DNA from: Mytilus trossulus
Taxonomy: Eukaryota; Mollusca; Bivalvia; Mytilida; Mytilidae
Assembly: GCF_036588685.1 (NCBI RefSeq)
Contig: NC_086377.1
Coordinates: 74,220,283 to 74,284,282 of the forward strand
Length of the DNA: 64,000 nt
Direction: 5' to 3'
Made by a program: the position numbers and the translations under genes. This document shows positions 32,601-43,639 of the stretch, piece after piece. Position 1 is the stretch's first letter. Each line of letters opens with the position of its first letter. The notes under the pieces were generated by a model. The model had not been told where the DNA came from and did not search any database. It was given only the letters and a program-made list of their open reading frames with translations.

Positions 32601-33049
32601 CAAAGAGGCCCAAGAATTTAATTTTTGTTAAAATCAAACTTAGTTTAATTTTGGACCCTTTGCACTTTAATTAAGACCAATATTAAAACTGGACCAAAAA
32701 TTAAGAATCTACATACACAGTTAGATTTGGCATATCAAAGAACCCCAATTATTCAATTTTTGATGAAATCAAACAATGTTTAATTTTGGACCTCGATTTG
32801 GGCCAACTTGAAAACTGGGCCAATAATCAAAAATCTAAGTACATTTTTAGATTCAGCATATCAAAGAACCCCAAGGTTTCAATTTTTGTTAAAATCAAAC
32901 TAAGTTTAATTTTGGACCCTTTGGACCTTAATGTAGACCAATTTGAAAACGGGACCAAAAATTAAGAATCTACATACACAGTTAGATTCGGCATATTAAA
33001 GAACCCCACTTATTCAATTTTGATGAAATCAAACAAAGTTTAATTTTGG

Positions 33050-33670
33050 ACCCTTTGGGCCCCTTTTTCCTTAACTGTTGGGACCAAAACTCCCAAAATC
33101 AATACCAACCTTCCTTTTATAGTCATAAACCTTGTGTTTAAATTTCATAGATTTCTATTTACTTATACTAACACTATGGTGCAAAAACCAAGAAAAATGC
33201 TTATTTGGGTCCCTTTTTGGCCCCTAATTCCTAAACTGTTGGGATCGAAACTCCCAAAATCAATACCAACCTTCCTTTTGTGGTCATAAACATTGTGTTT
33301 AAATTTCATTGATTTCTATTTACTTTAACTAAAGTTATTGTGCGAAAACCAAGAATAATGCTTATTTGGGCCCTTTTTTGGCCCCTAATTCCTAAACTGT
33401 TGAAACCAAAACTCCCAAAATCAATCCCAACCTTTCGTTTGTGGTCATAAACCTTGTGTCAAAATTTCATAGATTTCTATTAACTTAAACTAAAGTTATA
33501 GTGCGAAAACCAAGAAAATGCTTATTTGGGCCCTTTTTGGCCCCTAATTCCTAAAATGTTGGGACCAAAACTCCCAAAATCAATACCAGCCTTCCTTTTA
33601 TGGTCATAAACCTTGTGTTAAAATTTCATAGATTTCTATTCACTTTTACTAAAGTTAGAGTGCGAAAACT
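33050..33670. repeat. tandem repeat of about 160 bp, four copies
   Basis: CCCAAAATCAATACC-type text occurs at 33092, 33253, 33414 and 33573, with GGTCATAAACCTTGTGT and AAAGTTATAGTGCGAAAACC in each unit. It is the 3' part of the element 31290-33765. Confidence 0.9.
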
Positions 33671-33769
33671 AAAAGTATTTGGACGACGACGACGACGACG
33701 ACGCCAACGTGATAGCAATATACGACGAAAATTTTTTCAAAATTTGCGGTCGTATAAAAATGAATTACC

Positions 33770-34584
33770 ACATAACAACTGTGACATCTACCTTCATAAC
33801 ACACATGACTTTAAAAAAAAGTCAAAAAGAAATGTTGATGTTATCATTACTCAGGTCAGGAACACTACCTTATATGGAATTAGCATACTTATGTTCTCGC
33901 ACGTGTAATTGTTTATTTACGTGTGACGCAATTTATTGTTACTTGTTTTTTTTACCAATCCACTAAATGAGCAACAATGCATTATCGACTATTACGTGTT
34001 TACAATCAACCAAGAACACATGCTACTTACTTAAATACAACACATTTTGTCGTGCAATGCGGGATTAACAATTTGGCTTAGTTTTTCATTTTTTGTATCC
34101 ACATTTATAGTTCGTGATATAAAGTATTGGTTCCATTCTCAGATTAATGAAGAGTTCTTTCTATGCGAAGAAAAAAGTGTTTGATTTACCAGATATATAG
34201 CTATTCACGTGTTTGATAATGACATGCAGAATTCATGTATTCGTCCACCAGACAGCAACGAAACAACAGTGAAAAACACAATTACACATCAGACAAACAT
34301 ACAAGTGTAAAGTTAGCCGTCGATTACAGCCGATGCTAATATTCATGTGTGCAGAAACTTTCGTATAGATAGTTAAAGAGAAATGTGTGATCCATGAATT
34401 TTGTGTTCATACAAAAGACGAAGACTAAGAGTTTGTCAAGGATCTGATCACGCTGATGGGGTCACTAAACTTTTTGAGTTTAAAAATATATATTGCACCT
34501 ACTTTTATGTTTAAAAAGGAATTTAAATCGAGGACAAAATGTGTTTATATATTTGTCTTTAAGAGACAATAGCGTATAATCATC
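33770..34584. other. AT-rich DNA, nothing recognised
   Basis: There is no repeat border, ORF of interest or RNA gene that I can support. Confidence 0.5.
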
Positions 34585-34735
34585 AATCGTGGCTATTAAT
34601 AGCCGACTATACGGTATGGGGTTTTCTCATTGTTGAAGGCGTTACAGTTGCCTATCATTACGTACATCCACTTTATTTGTGCTTAAGTGGATAGTTGTCC
34701 CATTTGGCAATCATACCCCATCTCCTTATTTTTGT
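34585..34735 (+). repeat. dispersed repeat, GCTCATTGTTGAAGGCCGT family
   Basis: TAATAGCCGACTATACGGTA, TCTCATTGTTGAAGGCGTTA and CATTTGGCAATCATACCCCA mark a diverged copy. Confidence 0.8.
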
Positions 34736-35384
34736 ATATAAACATCCCTCAGAAGTTCGGGTTTCCATTATAAAGTATTTACATACATGACAGTGTTTAC
34801 AAAAAAGTATTGATTTTTGACATATTTCAGTATTTGGCACTTTCAAACTGTTCCCTTTGCTCTGACGGTAGTGGAAAACAACTGTTGTTTCATATGGTGT
34901 TCGTCTTTGCTAAGATTTTTTTTCAAATGGAGATATTAGAATTTTTTTTAATTTTTAACGGACTCGGACTCGAACATTTGTCAATCTTAATAAAATCATT
35001 AATGATGTTATCCATGTTTATGTTCGACAACGTGGGAAATTTGATATGTTTTGTGAAAATTGCACCGTTACACCTAAACCTACTATATTTCTTTTATGCA
35101 TTAGACATAAAAATTTCTATTTTTGTATATAAAATAAAGCCAGTTTTTCTTATGTTATTTTACACAAATAATTTTTGGTCACTTTATAGCTTACTTTTCA
35201 GCAACGAACCTGATTGATTACTTTACAAGATTGTGTATTGAATGGAAAGATGTCTCAATTGGCACTCATACATCATCCTCATATTTCTAACTTAATCATG
35301 TTAATAGGTAATATTGCACCCACTATGATCCAGAGGATTTATATAATCTGAGATATTGCACAGGACAGCAGCCGAACGACAAAA
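34736..35384. other. AT-rich DNA with an unsupported ORF
   Basis: A 135-codon plus-strand frame at 34810-35217 begins with TTG rather than ATG and is rich in F, L and I as expected from AT-rich DNA. I do not regard it as a gene. Confidence 0.5.
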
Positions 35385-35472
35385 ATACCTATGACGGACT
35401 CTGCTGTTGTCTGTTCTATAGTCGGGTTATTGTCTCTTTGACACATTCCCAATTTCCAGTCTCAATTTTATG
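35385..35472 (+). repeat. dispersed repeat fragment, TTTGACACATTCC family
   Basis: It matches 1655-1735: GACGGACTCTGCTGTTGTC, GTCGGGTTATTGTCTCTTTG and ACACATTCCCAATTTCC. Confidence 0.8.
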
Positions 35473-36140
35473 CATCGAGTGATGAAACTATACAAAATAT
35501 GTTAAGCTATTTACCGTCCGAGCTTTAATAACACTTATTTTTAGAATACTGAATATTATGATGTTCAGATCCTGATAAAAAGTTTACACATATAGAAGTG
35601 TTTCTGTGCCAGTTTTTGTGTTTTTTGAGGCAGAAATTTTAGAATGACATTTTATACGTTTTAAAGAGATTACAAAATTTTCATACTTGTCAGTAATCAT
35701 TTCATACGAAATTTCACGGTTTCACGTCGTGAAATTATTGCACAGGTACAATGCATAACAATGGAAAAAAACCTGTTTAACTACTTTTACAAGGCGAGAA
35801 AGAAAGTCGAACAGTGAAGCTCGTAAGCAATACTTTTTCAATCTGAGCATGCAAACTGAAGATTATGTGATTTTAAAGAAACGTGTTAAAGTAAAGTCCC
35901 TTTAAATACTTATTACAATACAATTAAATACCCAAAGTGAAATCTGTTGGTACGAGTTCTACAACCGTCAATATGGGATTACATGTGGGTCTTCGTCAAA
36001 CTGTTATTGCAACTTCAGCATGTTATTGTTAAGTCTGTCTGCAAGGCCTTAATGCCACTTTATATTCATACCCCTTCTGCCACCAGTCAATCAGAATCTG
36101 AAAAAAAGTTTTAAAATTTAAAACATGTAAACAGATTAAA
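35473..36140. other. AT-rich DNA, nothing recognised
   Basis: No supported gene or repeat border is visible. A short inverted pair, GAAATTTCACGG and CACGTCGTGAAATT, occurs near 35710-35735. Confidence 0.45.
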
Positions 36141-36144
36141 CAGA

Positions 36145-36305
36145 ATAGAGAATGGAAACAAGGAATGTGTCAAAGAGACAACAACCCAAACAGAGAGCAG
36201 AGACAGCCAAAGGCCAACAATGGGTCATCAACACAGCAAGAAAATTCCGCACCCAGAGGCGCACTTGATCTGGCCCCTAAAGGCTAAACAATAATGATTA
36301 CTAGT
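36145..36305 (-). repeat. dispersed repeat, TTTGACACATTCC family, inverted copy
   Basis: AATGGAAACAAGGAATGTGT, CAAAGAGACAACAACCC and GCGCACTTGATCTGGCCCCT read as the reverse complement of the 1435-1735 family. Confidence 0.8.
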
Positions 36306-36935
36306 TCAGCAAAGTAAAGGCAAATATGTTTGTTATTTGTAAAATAAATCATAAATATTTTAATTTTTAGTGGCCTCTAGGGAAGGAACTCTTGAAACTT
36401 GTGCGCAGAAACTAAATGCATAGCCATGATAACTAATTTTTGAATTAAATTAATAATTTTTCATTAACCATGGTAAATCAATGAGACGAGGCTTTTAAGG
36501 GATAAACTTAGCTGTTATAACAAGGCTTAGTTATTTAAGGCATGTAACTTACTATATATGAGAAACTTGGGAATTACTGGGAAGCATGCGCAGAACCTCA
36601 TTCCATGCTCTGATCATATTTCTTACAATAAATTAAAATACATTGTAATTAAGCATGTATATGTCTGAGCAAATGCTTTGGAGTGATGAAGAGAAGCTGT
36701 AATAACACCCTTTAGTTATTAGACATACATGTACTTTTTCTGTAATAACATAGATGTACTATGCATGATTGGAAACTATGAACTATTATATCTTTCTATA
36801 GTTGATTATACATTTTAACAAAACTAATAATGTATCTATTGTTCCTTTGAAACATGTAACATACATATATGTTATCACAGTTCTTGATTTTTTAGTCCAC
36901 AATAACAAATGTATGTTATTTTTCTGTAATAACTC
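36306..36935. other. AT-rich DNA, nothing recognised
   Basis: I see no gene, array or element border. Confidence 0.5.
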
Positions 36936-36939
36936 TATA

Positions 36940-37820
36940 GAGTTATATCCTTGACTGACTGAACCATGAAAATGAGGTCAACGTCGGGTGACAGCTGCCA
37001 GTTGGACATGTACATCTTATAATGATTCCATATACAAATAAATTGGGAATGTTTCCATGGGACACAGAAGTTGCCCTCGCTTGCATATCATATAAAGTTA
37101 TAAAGGGACATAACTGAAGAACGGTAAAGGTCACTATCAAAATTTGGTTGAGGCGAACTTAAGTCAGAGAACGGAAATGAAAAATTCAGCACCTTAACCA
37201 TTTGTAAAGAAAAATAACTCTAGAACAGTTTAAGTGAAGCACCAAAATTCAAACTTGATCTGTCCTTTGTGGAAATAAGCATTGTGTATAAGTTTCATAA
37301 CATTTGGTTGAGGCAAACTAAAGTTAGAGAACGGATACCAACTTTGGGATGCATGGACATATGTAGGGACAGACGGACACACAGACTGACAAGGGCATAA
37401 ATATAGTAGACCTATTGCTTACAGTATTTAAGATGTGATAGATAGTTTATTCTCATAAAACCATGAAGTACATAGGTTACAGAGAAGTTAAAAACATGCA
37501 TATGGACTTGACCCATACAAATTTAACCTTGCATGTTCACTGATCCATGAATAGAAAACAAACTGTCTGATGTGCACTAGGACCCTGCAACATGTGCAAG
37601 GTACGCACATACCAAATATAGTTATCCAATTACTCATAATAAGAGAGAAATTAAGAATACTAACAATCTTAATTTTTTTTTCAAGTAGTCAATGAACCAT
37701 GAAAATGAGGTCAAGGACAATGGACATATGACAGACAGAAACTTCATAACATAAGGCATCTATCATTTGTCTATGTCCAAAGTACGAAGTATGAAGGATC
37801 CAGGTCTTCTATATACAAAT
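36940..37820 (+). repeat. mussel-type dispersed repeat, CCATGAAAATGAGGTCAAGG family (copy 3)
   Basis: CCATGAAAATGAGGTCAACG, CCAGTTGGACATGTACA, GCAAGGTACGCACATACCAA and AGGATCCAGGTCTTCTA follow the order of copies 1 and 2. A separate AGAACGGAAATGAAAAA-type segment at 37020-37390 (GGACAGACGGACACACAGAC) is inserted or appended. Confidence 0.75.
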
Positions 37821-38505
37821 GTAGGTAAATAAAATTCACTTGTATAAGTATCCTACAAATTTACATGTGAATACAGAGTTTATTCTGTGTATTGGATATT
37901 GTCAAAATGGCCAAATCCAACCCGCCACTGTAAGGATTAGATGGGCAACCCTGCCTTAACCAATGAATGGTAGACAAACCAAGAGATAGTCCAGGAGAAG
38001 GCAAATCATTTGACAAAGACACACGCGGGACAAGAATGTCACACCATGTCTTAGATATATGATTTTTTATTAGTTGTTATAGGTTTGAGCTAGCTGTCAA
38101 TACCTGAGAATATGTACAATGTGTTTTTGTTGTTGTGAGGGATTTTTTAATACGCTGTCAAGTCCAGTATGTATATATATAAGTGTTAAAAGTTTGTGTG
38201 CTTTGTATTTCGTAGATTTACATTCCCTAACATGATATTCATAAAATCACACGGGTTGGCATGGTTGGTGTCTTGGTAGAATCTGGAATTGCTCATCTTT
38301 TTGGAGCACATATTTCATGTATTTCGTCCTATTTGTCATCTTATTTTTAAGGACCTGGGTTTGTATTTGTCTCTTTGTTTTTCTCATTTTGACTGACGGT
38401 ACATTAGTCGCTAATTTCCGCGACCAAATTAATTGAAACAAGAAGTAATTGTAACAGGATGCTGTTACGAAGTCTCCCAAACAAAGTTCCCATAATTTGC
38501 CATTC
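37821..38505. other. unremarkable DNA
   Basis: The 77-codon minus-strand ORF at 38247-38480 is basic and unrecognised, without splice or start support. Nothing else is seen. Confidence 0.45.
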
Positions 38506-38507
38506 CC

Positions 38508-38757
38508 ATGGTCACATATTCATTTGATTTGTTTTATTGTCCCTAAAAGAATATATATGGTTTAGGGGTTGGGATCCTTTGATCGTTTACAATTTATCAA
38601 ACATGAGGGGGTGGGGGTGACCCCAATGGACTTCACCTATATTTCATTTAATTTGTTTAATTGTCCCTTACAAGATATATATGGTTTAGGGGTGGGGATC
38701 TTGACCTTTTACAATTTATCAAACATGAGGGGGTGGGGGTGACCCCCATAGACTTCC
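38508..38757. repeat. tandem repeat of about 130 bp, left part (interrupted)
   Basis: Two units contain CATTTGATTTGTTTTATTGT, GGTTTAGGGGT and GAGGGGGTGGGGGTGACCCC. The array is cut at 38757 by the element 38758-40781 and continues at 40782. Confidence 0.9.
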
Positions 38758-38989
38758 CAGGGGTTAAAAAATTTTGTTACAGCTAACTAGCCCAGGACTT
38801 ATTGGCAGCAGGATTTTACTAGCCCTGTTGGAAGAACTGCTAGTCCATCAAAACTGACCTGCTAGCCCTAGCTATATATATAGTATGCCTTAAAAATCAA
38901 GAGTTTGCTGCATAATACAAAGTGGGTGTCCTTTGTTTTGAAGGAGACAGTATACACTGTATTTAAAAAAAATTGTTGATCTGTAATTT

Positions 38990-39290
38990 ATTCTTTTGGT
39001 GCTTAACCTAACTTACTCAGGAGCCTGTAATTCAGTGGTTGTCGTTTGTTTATGTGTTACATATTTGTTTTTCATTCATTTTTTTATATAAATGTTAGTT
39101 TTCTCGTTTGAATTGTTTTACATTGTCATGATTGTCTTATCGGGGCCTTTTATAGCTGACTGTGCGGTATGGGCTTTGCTCATTGTTGAAGGCCGTATGG
39201 TGACCTATAGTTGTTAATGTTTGTGTCATTTTGGTCTTTTGTGGATAGTTGTCTCATTGGCAATCATACCACATCTTCTTTTTTATATTA
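38990..39290 (+). repeat. dispersed repeat, GCTCATTGTTGAAGGCCGT family, inside hAT-like element
   Basis: TAGTTTTCTCGTTTGAATTG, GGGCTTTGCTCATTGTTGAA and TCTCATTGGCAATCATACCA follow the family order. Confidence 0.8.
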
Positions 39291-39777
39291 GTTGTTCCCA
39301 CATTCAAAGCAGACTTTTTATATGCGTGCTTGGGGCAACTAACGGCAATATTCACAGAGCATTGTCTGGTTTTTTCCTCAGCAACAGCCAACCTTGCCAG
39401 GGGAATCATTGTGTCCCAGTTCTGCCAACTTTTCAGGAAGTGAATGTGTGATTTTTTGGCCAAATTGTAAAGATCAAAGAGAAAAAACAATAGATCAAAA
39501 GAAAATGCCGCCAAATAAGCATGAACATGTGTGAGTCTTGTGCTAAATACTTGGCAGCCCTTCTGTCCTGGACACTATTATTTTTTTTCCGCGACTTTTC
39601 CCTGTCGTATTTAGCATTTTTGGGGGATGAATTTTCAGCCTCGTTACTCCTTTCATCTACCGGTTTTTGTTTTGAAACTGACGTAAGTTCCTGGGGTTCC
39701 CGTACTAAAATATTAAAAAATATTTTGTTGCATGGTTTCGTGCTCAAGAGCTGTGCAACAAGACAGGTCAATACCAA
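39254..39777 (-). pseudogene. overlapping ORFs inside hAT-like element, possible degenerate element gene
   Basis: A 114-codon frame (39433-39777) with a charged stretch, SNEAENSSPKNAKYDREKSR, overlaps an 86-codon frame (39254-39514) containing FLKSWQNWDTMIPLARLAV. The charged middle and higher GC content are unlike the AT-rich ORFs elsewhere. They could be pieces of one frame-shifted element-encoded protein, but I recognise no domain. Confidence 0.3.
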
Positions 39778-40414
39778 TCAATACCTCATACCCCCAAATA
39801 CCGTTAATTGAAAATCTTGGCACGATAAGCAATGTATAAAGCAAACTATTATGTAATCCTCTGAGGGCTAAATTGACAATAGAGAATTAAGGATTAAAGA
39901 AGTGTTATATATACAAAAAGGATTTCTTACTTTTTAAGATGATTTAGGTTATACGTATGTCACAAAGACTGGATATTTGCGAAATAGATCAACTAGCATT
40001 ATTATGTAAATTATTTGAGTATTAATGTTATGTAAATTAAATAATGAAAAAACAATATATATAAGTTGACCATGTAGTAAGGGACAGTCAGTATTGACAC
40101 TTGCTTTATAGACACGTATTGGACACTTGTGTTATAGACTTGGATTTATATTAGACATGCTGTTTTATTATGTCTCATAAACTTATGTGATTATTGTGAT
40201 TGATAACTATATTGAATGCTGATTAATAAACATTATATATTGAACTTTGAATCTGTGTTACGTTGACATGTATTCATATCAAAGCTACCAGCTAGTTCCC
40301 CCAACCTAGCAAGATGAGTAACCAGGTCAGGAACGAGCATAGTACTGGCCTTGGTTATACAATACCCCAAGCCATGGTATGAGAAATCGATATTTAAAGT
40401 ACGAGAATTGCAAT

Positions 40415-40625
40415 CAACACATGATACCAGGCCACCAGACATGCCAGAGGCATAAATGATCTAGTCCTGGGCGTCGGGCTAGTGGATTTTTTAACCCCTG
40501 ATACCAGGCCACCAGACATGCCAGAGTTATTTGTTCTATTTTTAAAATATGTACAACAGGACCTGTACAAACCAGTTCAAATTCTTGAAATCCCAGATGA
40601 TTTAATTGAATCAAATTGGCTAACA
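40415..40625 (+). pseudogene. transposon-encoded C-terminal coding relic with internal 26-bp duplication
   Basis: From the ATG at 40518 the frame reads MPELFVLFLKYVQQDLY then KPVQILEIPDDLIESNWLT and a TAG, ending about 160 bp before the element terminus. The homologous stretch in copy 1 (about 7770-7860) is recognisable but carries stops and indels. Its position suggests the end of an element-encoded protein. The 26-bp phrase beginning ATACCAGGCCACCAGAC occurs at about 40424 and again at 40501, separated by a stray copy of the element's own end. Confidence 0.4.
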
Positions 40626-40781
40626 TAGAATAGTGATGAAGGGATTTTTCACTTTCTATTTTGGAAACGTCAAGAATTTTTTGTTACTAGTCCGTCGGGC
40701 ATATCGGATTACACATTTTAATTGCCCGAGGCGTAAATGATCTAGTCCTGGGCGTCCGGCTACTGGATTTTTTAACCCCTG

Positions 40782-41360
40782 CTTCCCCTATATTTCATTT
40801 GATGTGTTTTATTGTCCCATACAAGAATATACATGTATATGGTTTAGGGGTGGAGATCTTGACCATTTACAAGTTTGCAAATAAGAGGGGGTGGGGGTGA
40901 CCTCCCAGGGACTTCCCTTTTATTTCATTTGACTTGTTTTATTGTCCCATACAAGAATATATATGGTTAACAGGTTTAGGGGTGGGGATCTTGACCGTTT
41001 ACAAGTTAATAGCACATTCTCAAATTGAAGGGGGTGGGGATGACCCCCAGGGACTTCCCTTTTATTTCATTTGATTTGTATTATTGTCCCATACAAGAAT
41101 ACATATGGTTTAGGGGTGGGGATCTTGACCGTTTACAAGTTAATAGCACATTCTTAAATTGAATGGGGTGGGGATGACCCCCAGGGACTTCCCTTTTATT
41201 TCATTTGATGTGTTTTACTGTCCAATACAAGAAAATATATGTTTTAGGGGTGGGGATCTCAACCGTTTACAAGATAATAGCACATTCTCAAATTGAAGGG
41301 AGTGGTGGTTACCCCCAAAGACTCACCCTTTATTTCATTTGATTTATTTTATTGTCCTGT
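40782..41360. repeat. tandem repeat of about 130 bp, right part
   Basis: Four to five units have CTTCCCTTTTATTTCATTTG, TTATTGTCCCATACAAGAAT, GGTTTAGGGGTGGGGATCTT and GGGTGGGGATGACCCCCAGG. They continue the array at 38508-38757. GGTGGGGATGACCCC and neighbours are markedly GC-rich for the window. Confidence 0.9.
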
Positions 41361-42825
41361 GATCATTTCTGAAGACTGTATGTGTGTCTATCACTTACAG
41401 TTTTCAAGTCATTTAAAAATCCAAAAAAAATAAATCCCATAGGGTTCTATAGTAAACCCTTCCCTTCTTTATGCCCCCCAAAATGCCCCTTAATAAACCC
41501 CAATGCACAAACGAAAGATTGATGGCTCCCCTAAACAAGTTGTTCTAACATTTTATGAAACCCTAAGTAAATCTGACAAGCTGTTTTGGAGAACCGCTGC
41601 CGCTACGGCATTGGCTGGTAATTAAAATTGCTTTCAGACTTTTAAAATTCTTCTCTATAAGCATGATAAGCCAACAGAATCCAACTAAAAAAAAATTTAA
41701 ATTGAGCTTCGGGCTTGTGGACTCTCAAGTTAATCGTGAAGGCTGCATTGGTTTCCTTAAGTCTGCATCAGTTCTAACTTTAAAATTTGTTAGTCGAAAT
41801 GGACAGGAAGAGACTACAGAACAAAAATAAGATTTAATAGATCATGTAGATGAAAACTCAGAATTTATCAGTAGGAAAAGGAGGGTTACATTAGTTTTAA
41901 GGTTTCTCTAACAAATTGCAGCACGAAGTGTCAAATCAATTACATGTCATTGGACTATTATACTAACGGGACTGGAAACTGATCGATCTGTTGAGATTTC
42001 AATGCCCCGATAGTCGGATTATAGATTTTTTGTTTTGATTGACAGCTTATCGTGTCACGTAGTAAATTAGCATTCGGTACATGTAAACAATAGAACTGTT
42101 AATATTGGTGGATTTGAAATAAAGAATAATTATTAAATCAATTAATTTATATGCGAAAAATAGATATTGTTTACGAAAAATTATCAATAGATAGTCAATA
42201 TTTAACTTATAACATTATAAGTGTTGAAAATAAACCAGATATAGTCGAAACACTTTACTTGACCGCTAAGAAAACAACGTGTCAAAGGTTAAAAGATCAT
42301 AAATAATCCTGATAAAAACAATAAGTGTGCAATAAAAACAATGTTGACAATTTCAGTTCCTAATTAATTCATATAACAAACGCTACCCGGGTCTCATGAA
42401 AACAAAGCCACATTGTTTTGAACTTTTGTGAACTTCGTGTTTACACCAAAATTTCAATATGGCGGTGCACGGTCGGGCCTACTTTTGTAGATCTAATTGT
42501 GGAACCTAGTGTACATATTTTTTACGAAGTCATATGCTAATGCCACTTGAAGACCATTACTAAGCTAAATTAAACCTGATTATAATAAAATATTGCACAC
42601 ATAAAAAGGAGTAGGCAATTTTAAAGGAATAGTATAAATTATTTCAGCCTTGTATGTGGGTTCTGGTTGTAATGAGAAAGAGATATTTTTTTCCACTTTT
42701 CACTCTAAAAAGTCAAATGAAAGTGAAAACTTAAACTTTAAGATTATGTAATAAAATTCTACTGTTCGCGATAAAAATTTCACTGTTCGGGGGTGTTGAA
42801 ATTAGTGGGGGTTATATTAAAAGAA
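41361..42825. other. intergenic DNA with possible promoter-like motif
   Basis: It is mostly unremarkable. At about 42450-42490 the text TTTCAATATGGCGGTGCACG stands out by GC content and resembles YY1-type CAANATGGCGG start-site motifs. The open frame from that ATG is only 16 codons (MAVHGRAYFCRSNCGT). No gene is supported. Confidence 0.45.
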
Positions 42826-42828
42826 TGA

Positions 42829-43170
42829 TACTTAAATAAGTGATTTTTGGGAAGGAAATTGAGGTCTGATACTTAAACAAGTGATTTGTATGTCATTATC
42901 CTAGATTCAGTACAAGGTCATCACCTGAAATGACCTGGTCATCCTAGACAACACAGATATTGGTTCTGATAAGTTTAGAAACATAATTAGTCCCTGGATC
43001 ATTAGTATTCTATATTTAAAGTTACAATAAAATGAAATCACTTCTTCTAGTGATTAGTTTGTGCTACTTAAATAGGTGATTATTAAAGAAAGACAACTCT
43101 AACTTCCAACCTTGATGGAAATAATGTTACTTGAATCAGTGATTTAGAAAATCACTTGTTTAAGTAAGTC
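42829..43170. repeat. inverted-repeat element, ACTTAAAYAAGTGATTTT termini
   Basis: ACTTAAATAAGTGATTTTT at 42830 pairs with AAAATCACTTGTTTAAGTAA at 43148-43167, about 320 bp apart. An extra direct copy, ACTTAAACAAGTGATTTG, is near 42872. It is probably a small MITE; the exact borders and any target duplication are unclear. Confidence 0.55.
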
Positions 43171-43639
43171 CCCTGACTGATAAATAAAAATAAACAACAA
43201 CCTTCTAACAATTATTCAACAGGACTAAAATACCTGTTGCACTGAAAAACAATGAAAATAATATAACATTATTTTTCAGGGATGATTCTACTATATAGTT
43301 TAGGGCCGCTTAGCGGCCCTCAATTCCTATAGCGGCCCCGAAAAAAATGGGTAAAAATAAATTCCCAATTGAATATAAAAAAAATATTTCCGGAAATTTT
43401 TCCGTTTTTGACTTAGGCAATTACAATTTTCCAGCATTTCTCATCAAAGCGTGTTAAAAGCCTAATAAGAATAATGTCAACGGAAGATTGTTAAGATAAG
43501 GTAAATGAGCATATTGTTGTAAGTTTTCTTTCAAAAGTTTAAGAGAAGTTTTTCACTACATTTGGTCTCGTAATTTTAAAGCAGAGTGAGACCTTAATTA
43601 TAGTTAGAATATCATAAATTTGACAAAAAAATGTTACAT

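Larger units (their letters stand above)
31290..33765 (+). mobile_element. mussel-type dispersed element, CTTTATACGACCGCAGAGG family, about 2.5 kb
   Basis: It opens CAGGGCGTAGCTTTATACG and ends with a GAC triplet run (33684-33704) and TTTGCGGTCGTATAAAAATG. TTTATACGACCGCA (31314-31327) and TGCGGTCGTATAAA (33745-33758) are perfect 14-bp inverted repeats near the two ends. The body contains the recurring phrase TTTAATTTTGGACCCTTTG and, from 33050 to 33670, four tandem units of about 160 bp. There is no coding capacity. A 513-bp MITE interrupts it at 32088-32600. Confidence 0.75.
38758..40781. mobile_element. hAT-like element, CAGGGGTTAA ends, 5-bp target duplication (copy 2)
   Basis: It starts CAGGGGTTAAAAAATTTTG and ends TGGATTTTTTAACCCCTG. 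CTTCC is duplicated (38753-38757 and 40782-40786). The host array gives an independent test: other units read GACTTCCCCT or GACTTCCCTT where this copy is split, so removing the element and one CTTCC restores the unit. The interior includes a dispersed repeat (38990-39290), unrecognised minus-strand ORFs and a probable protein-coding relic near the right end. Confidence 0.88.

Noticed and set aside
33679..33966. 95-codon ORF starting MDDDDDDDANVIA
   Set aside because: The acidic run is the translated GAC microsatellite at the end of a dispersed repeat.
34810..35217. 135-codon hydrophobic ORF as a possible membrane protein
   Set aside because: It starts with TTG, is strongly F/L/I-rich as expected for AT-rich DNA, and has no splice sites or recognisable motif.
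39820..40420. Possible solo LTR (text ending AATAAACATTATATATTGAA)
   Set aside because: I could not find matching TG...CA ends or a target duplication; the stretch lies inside the hAT-like element.
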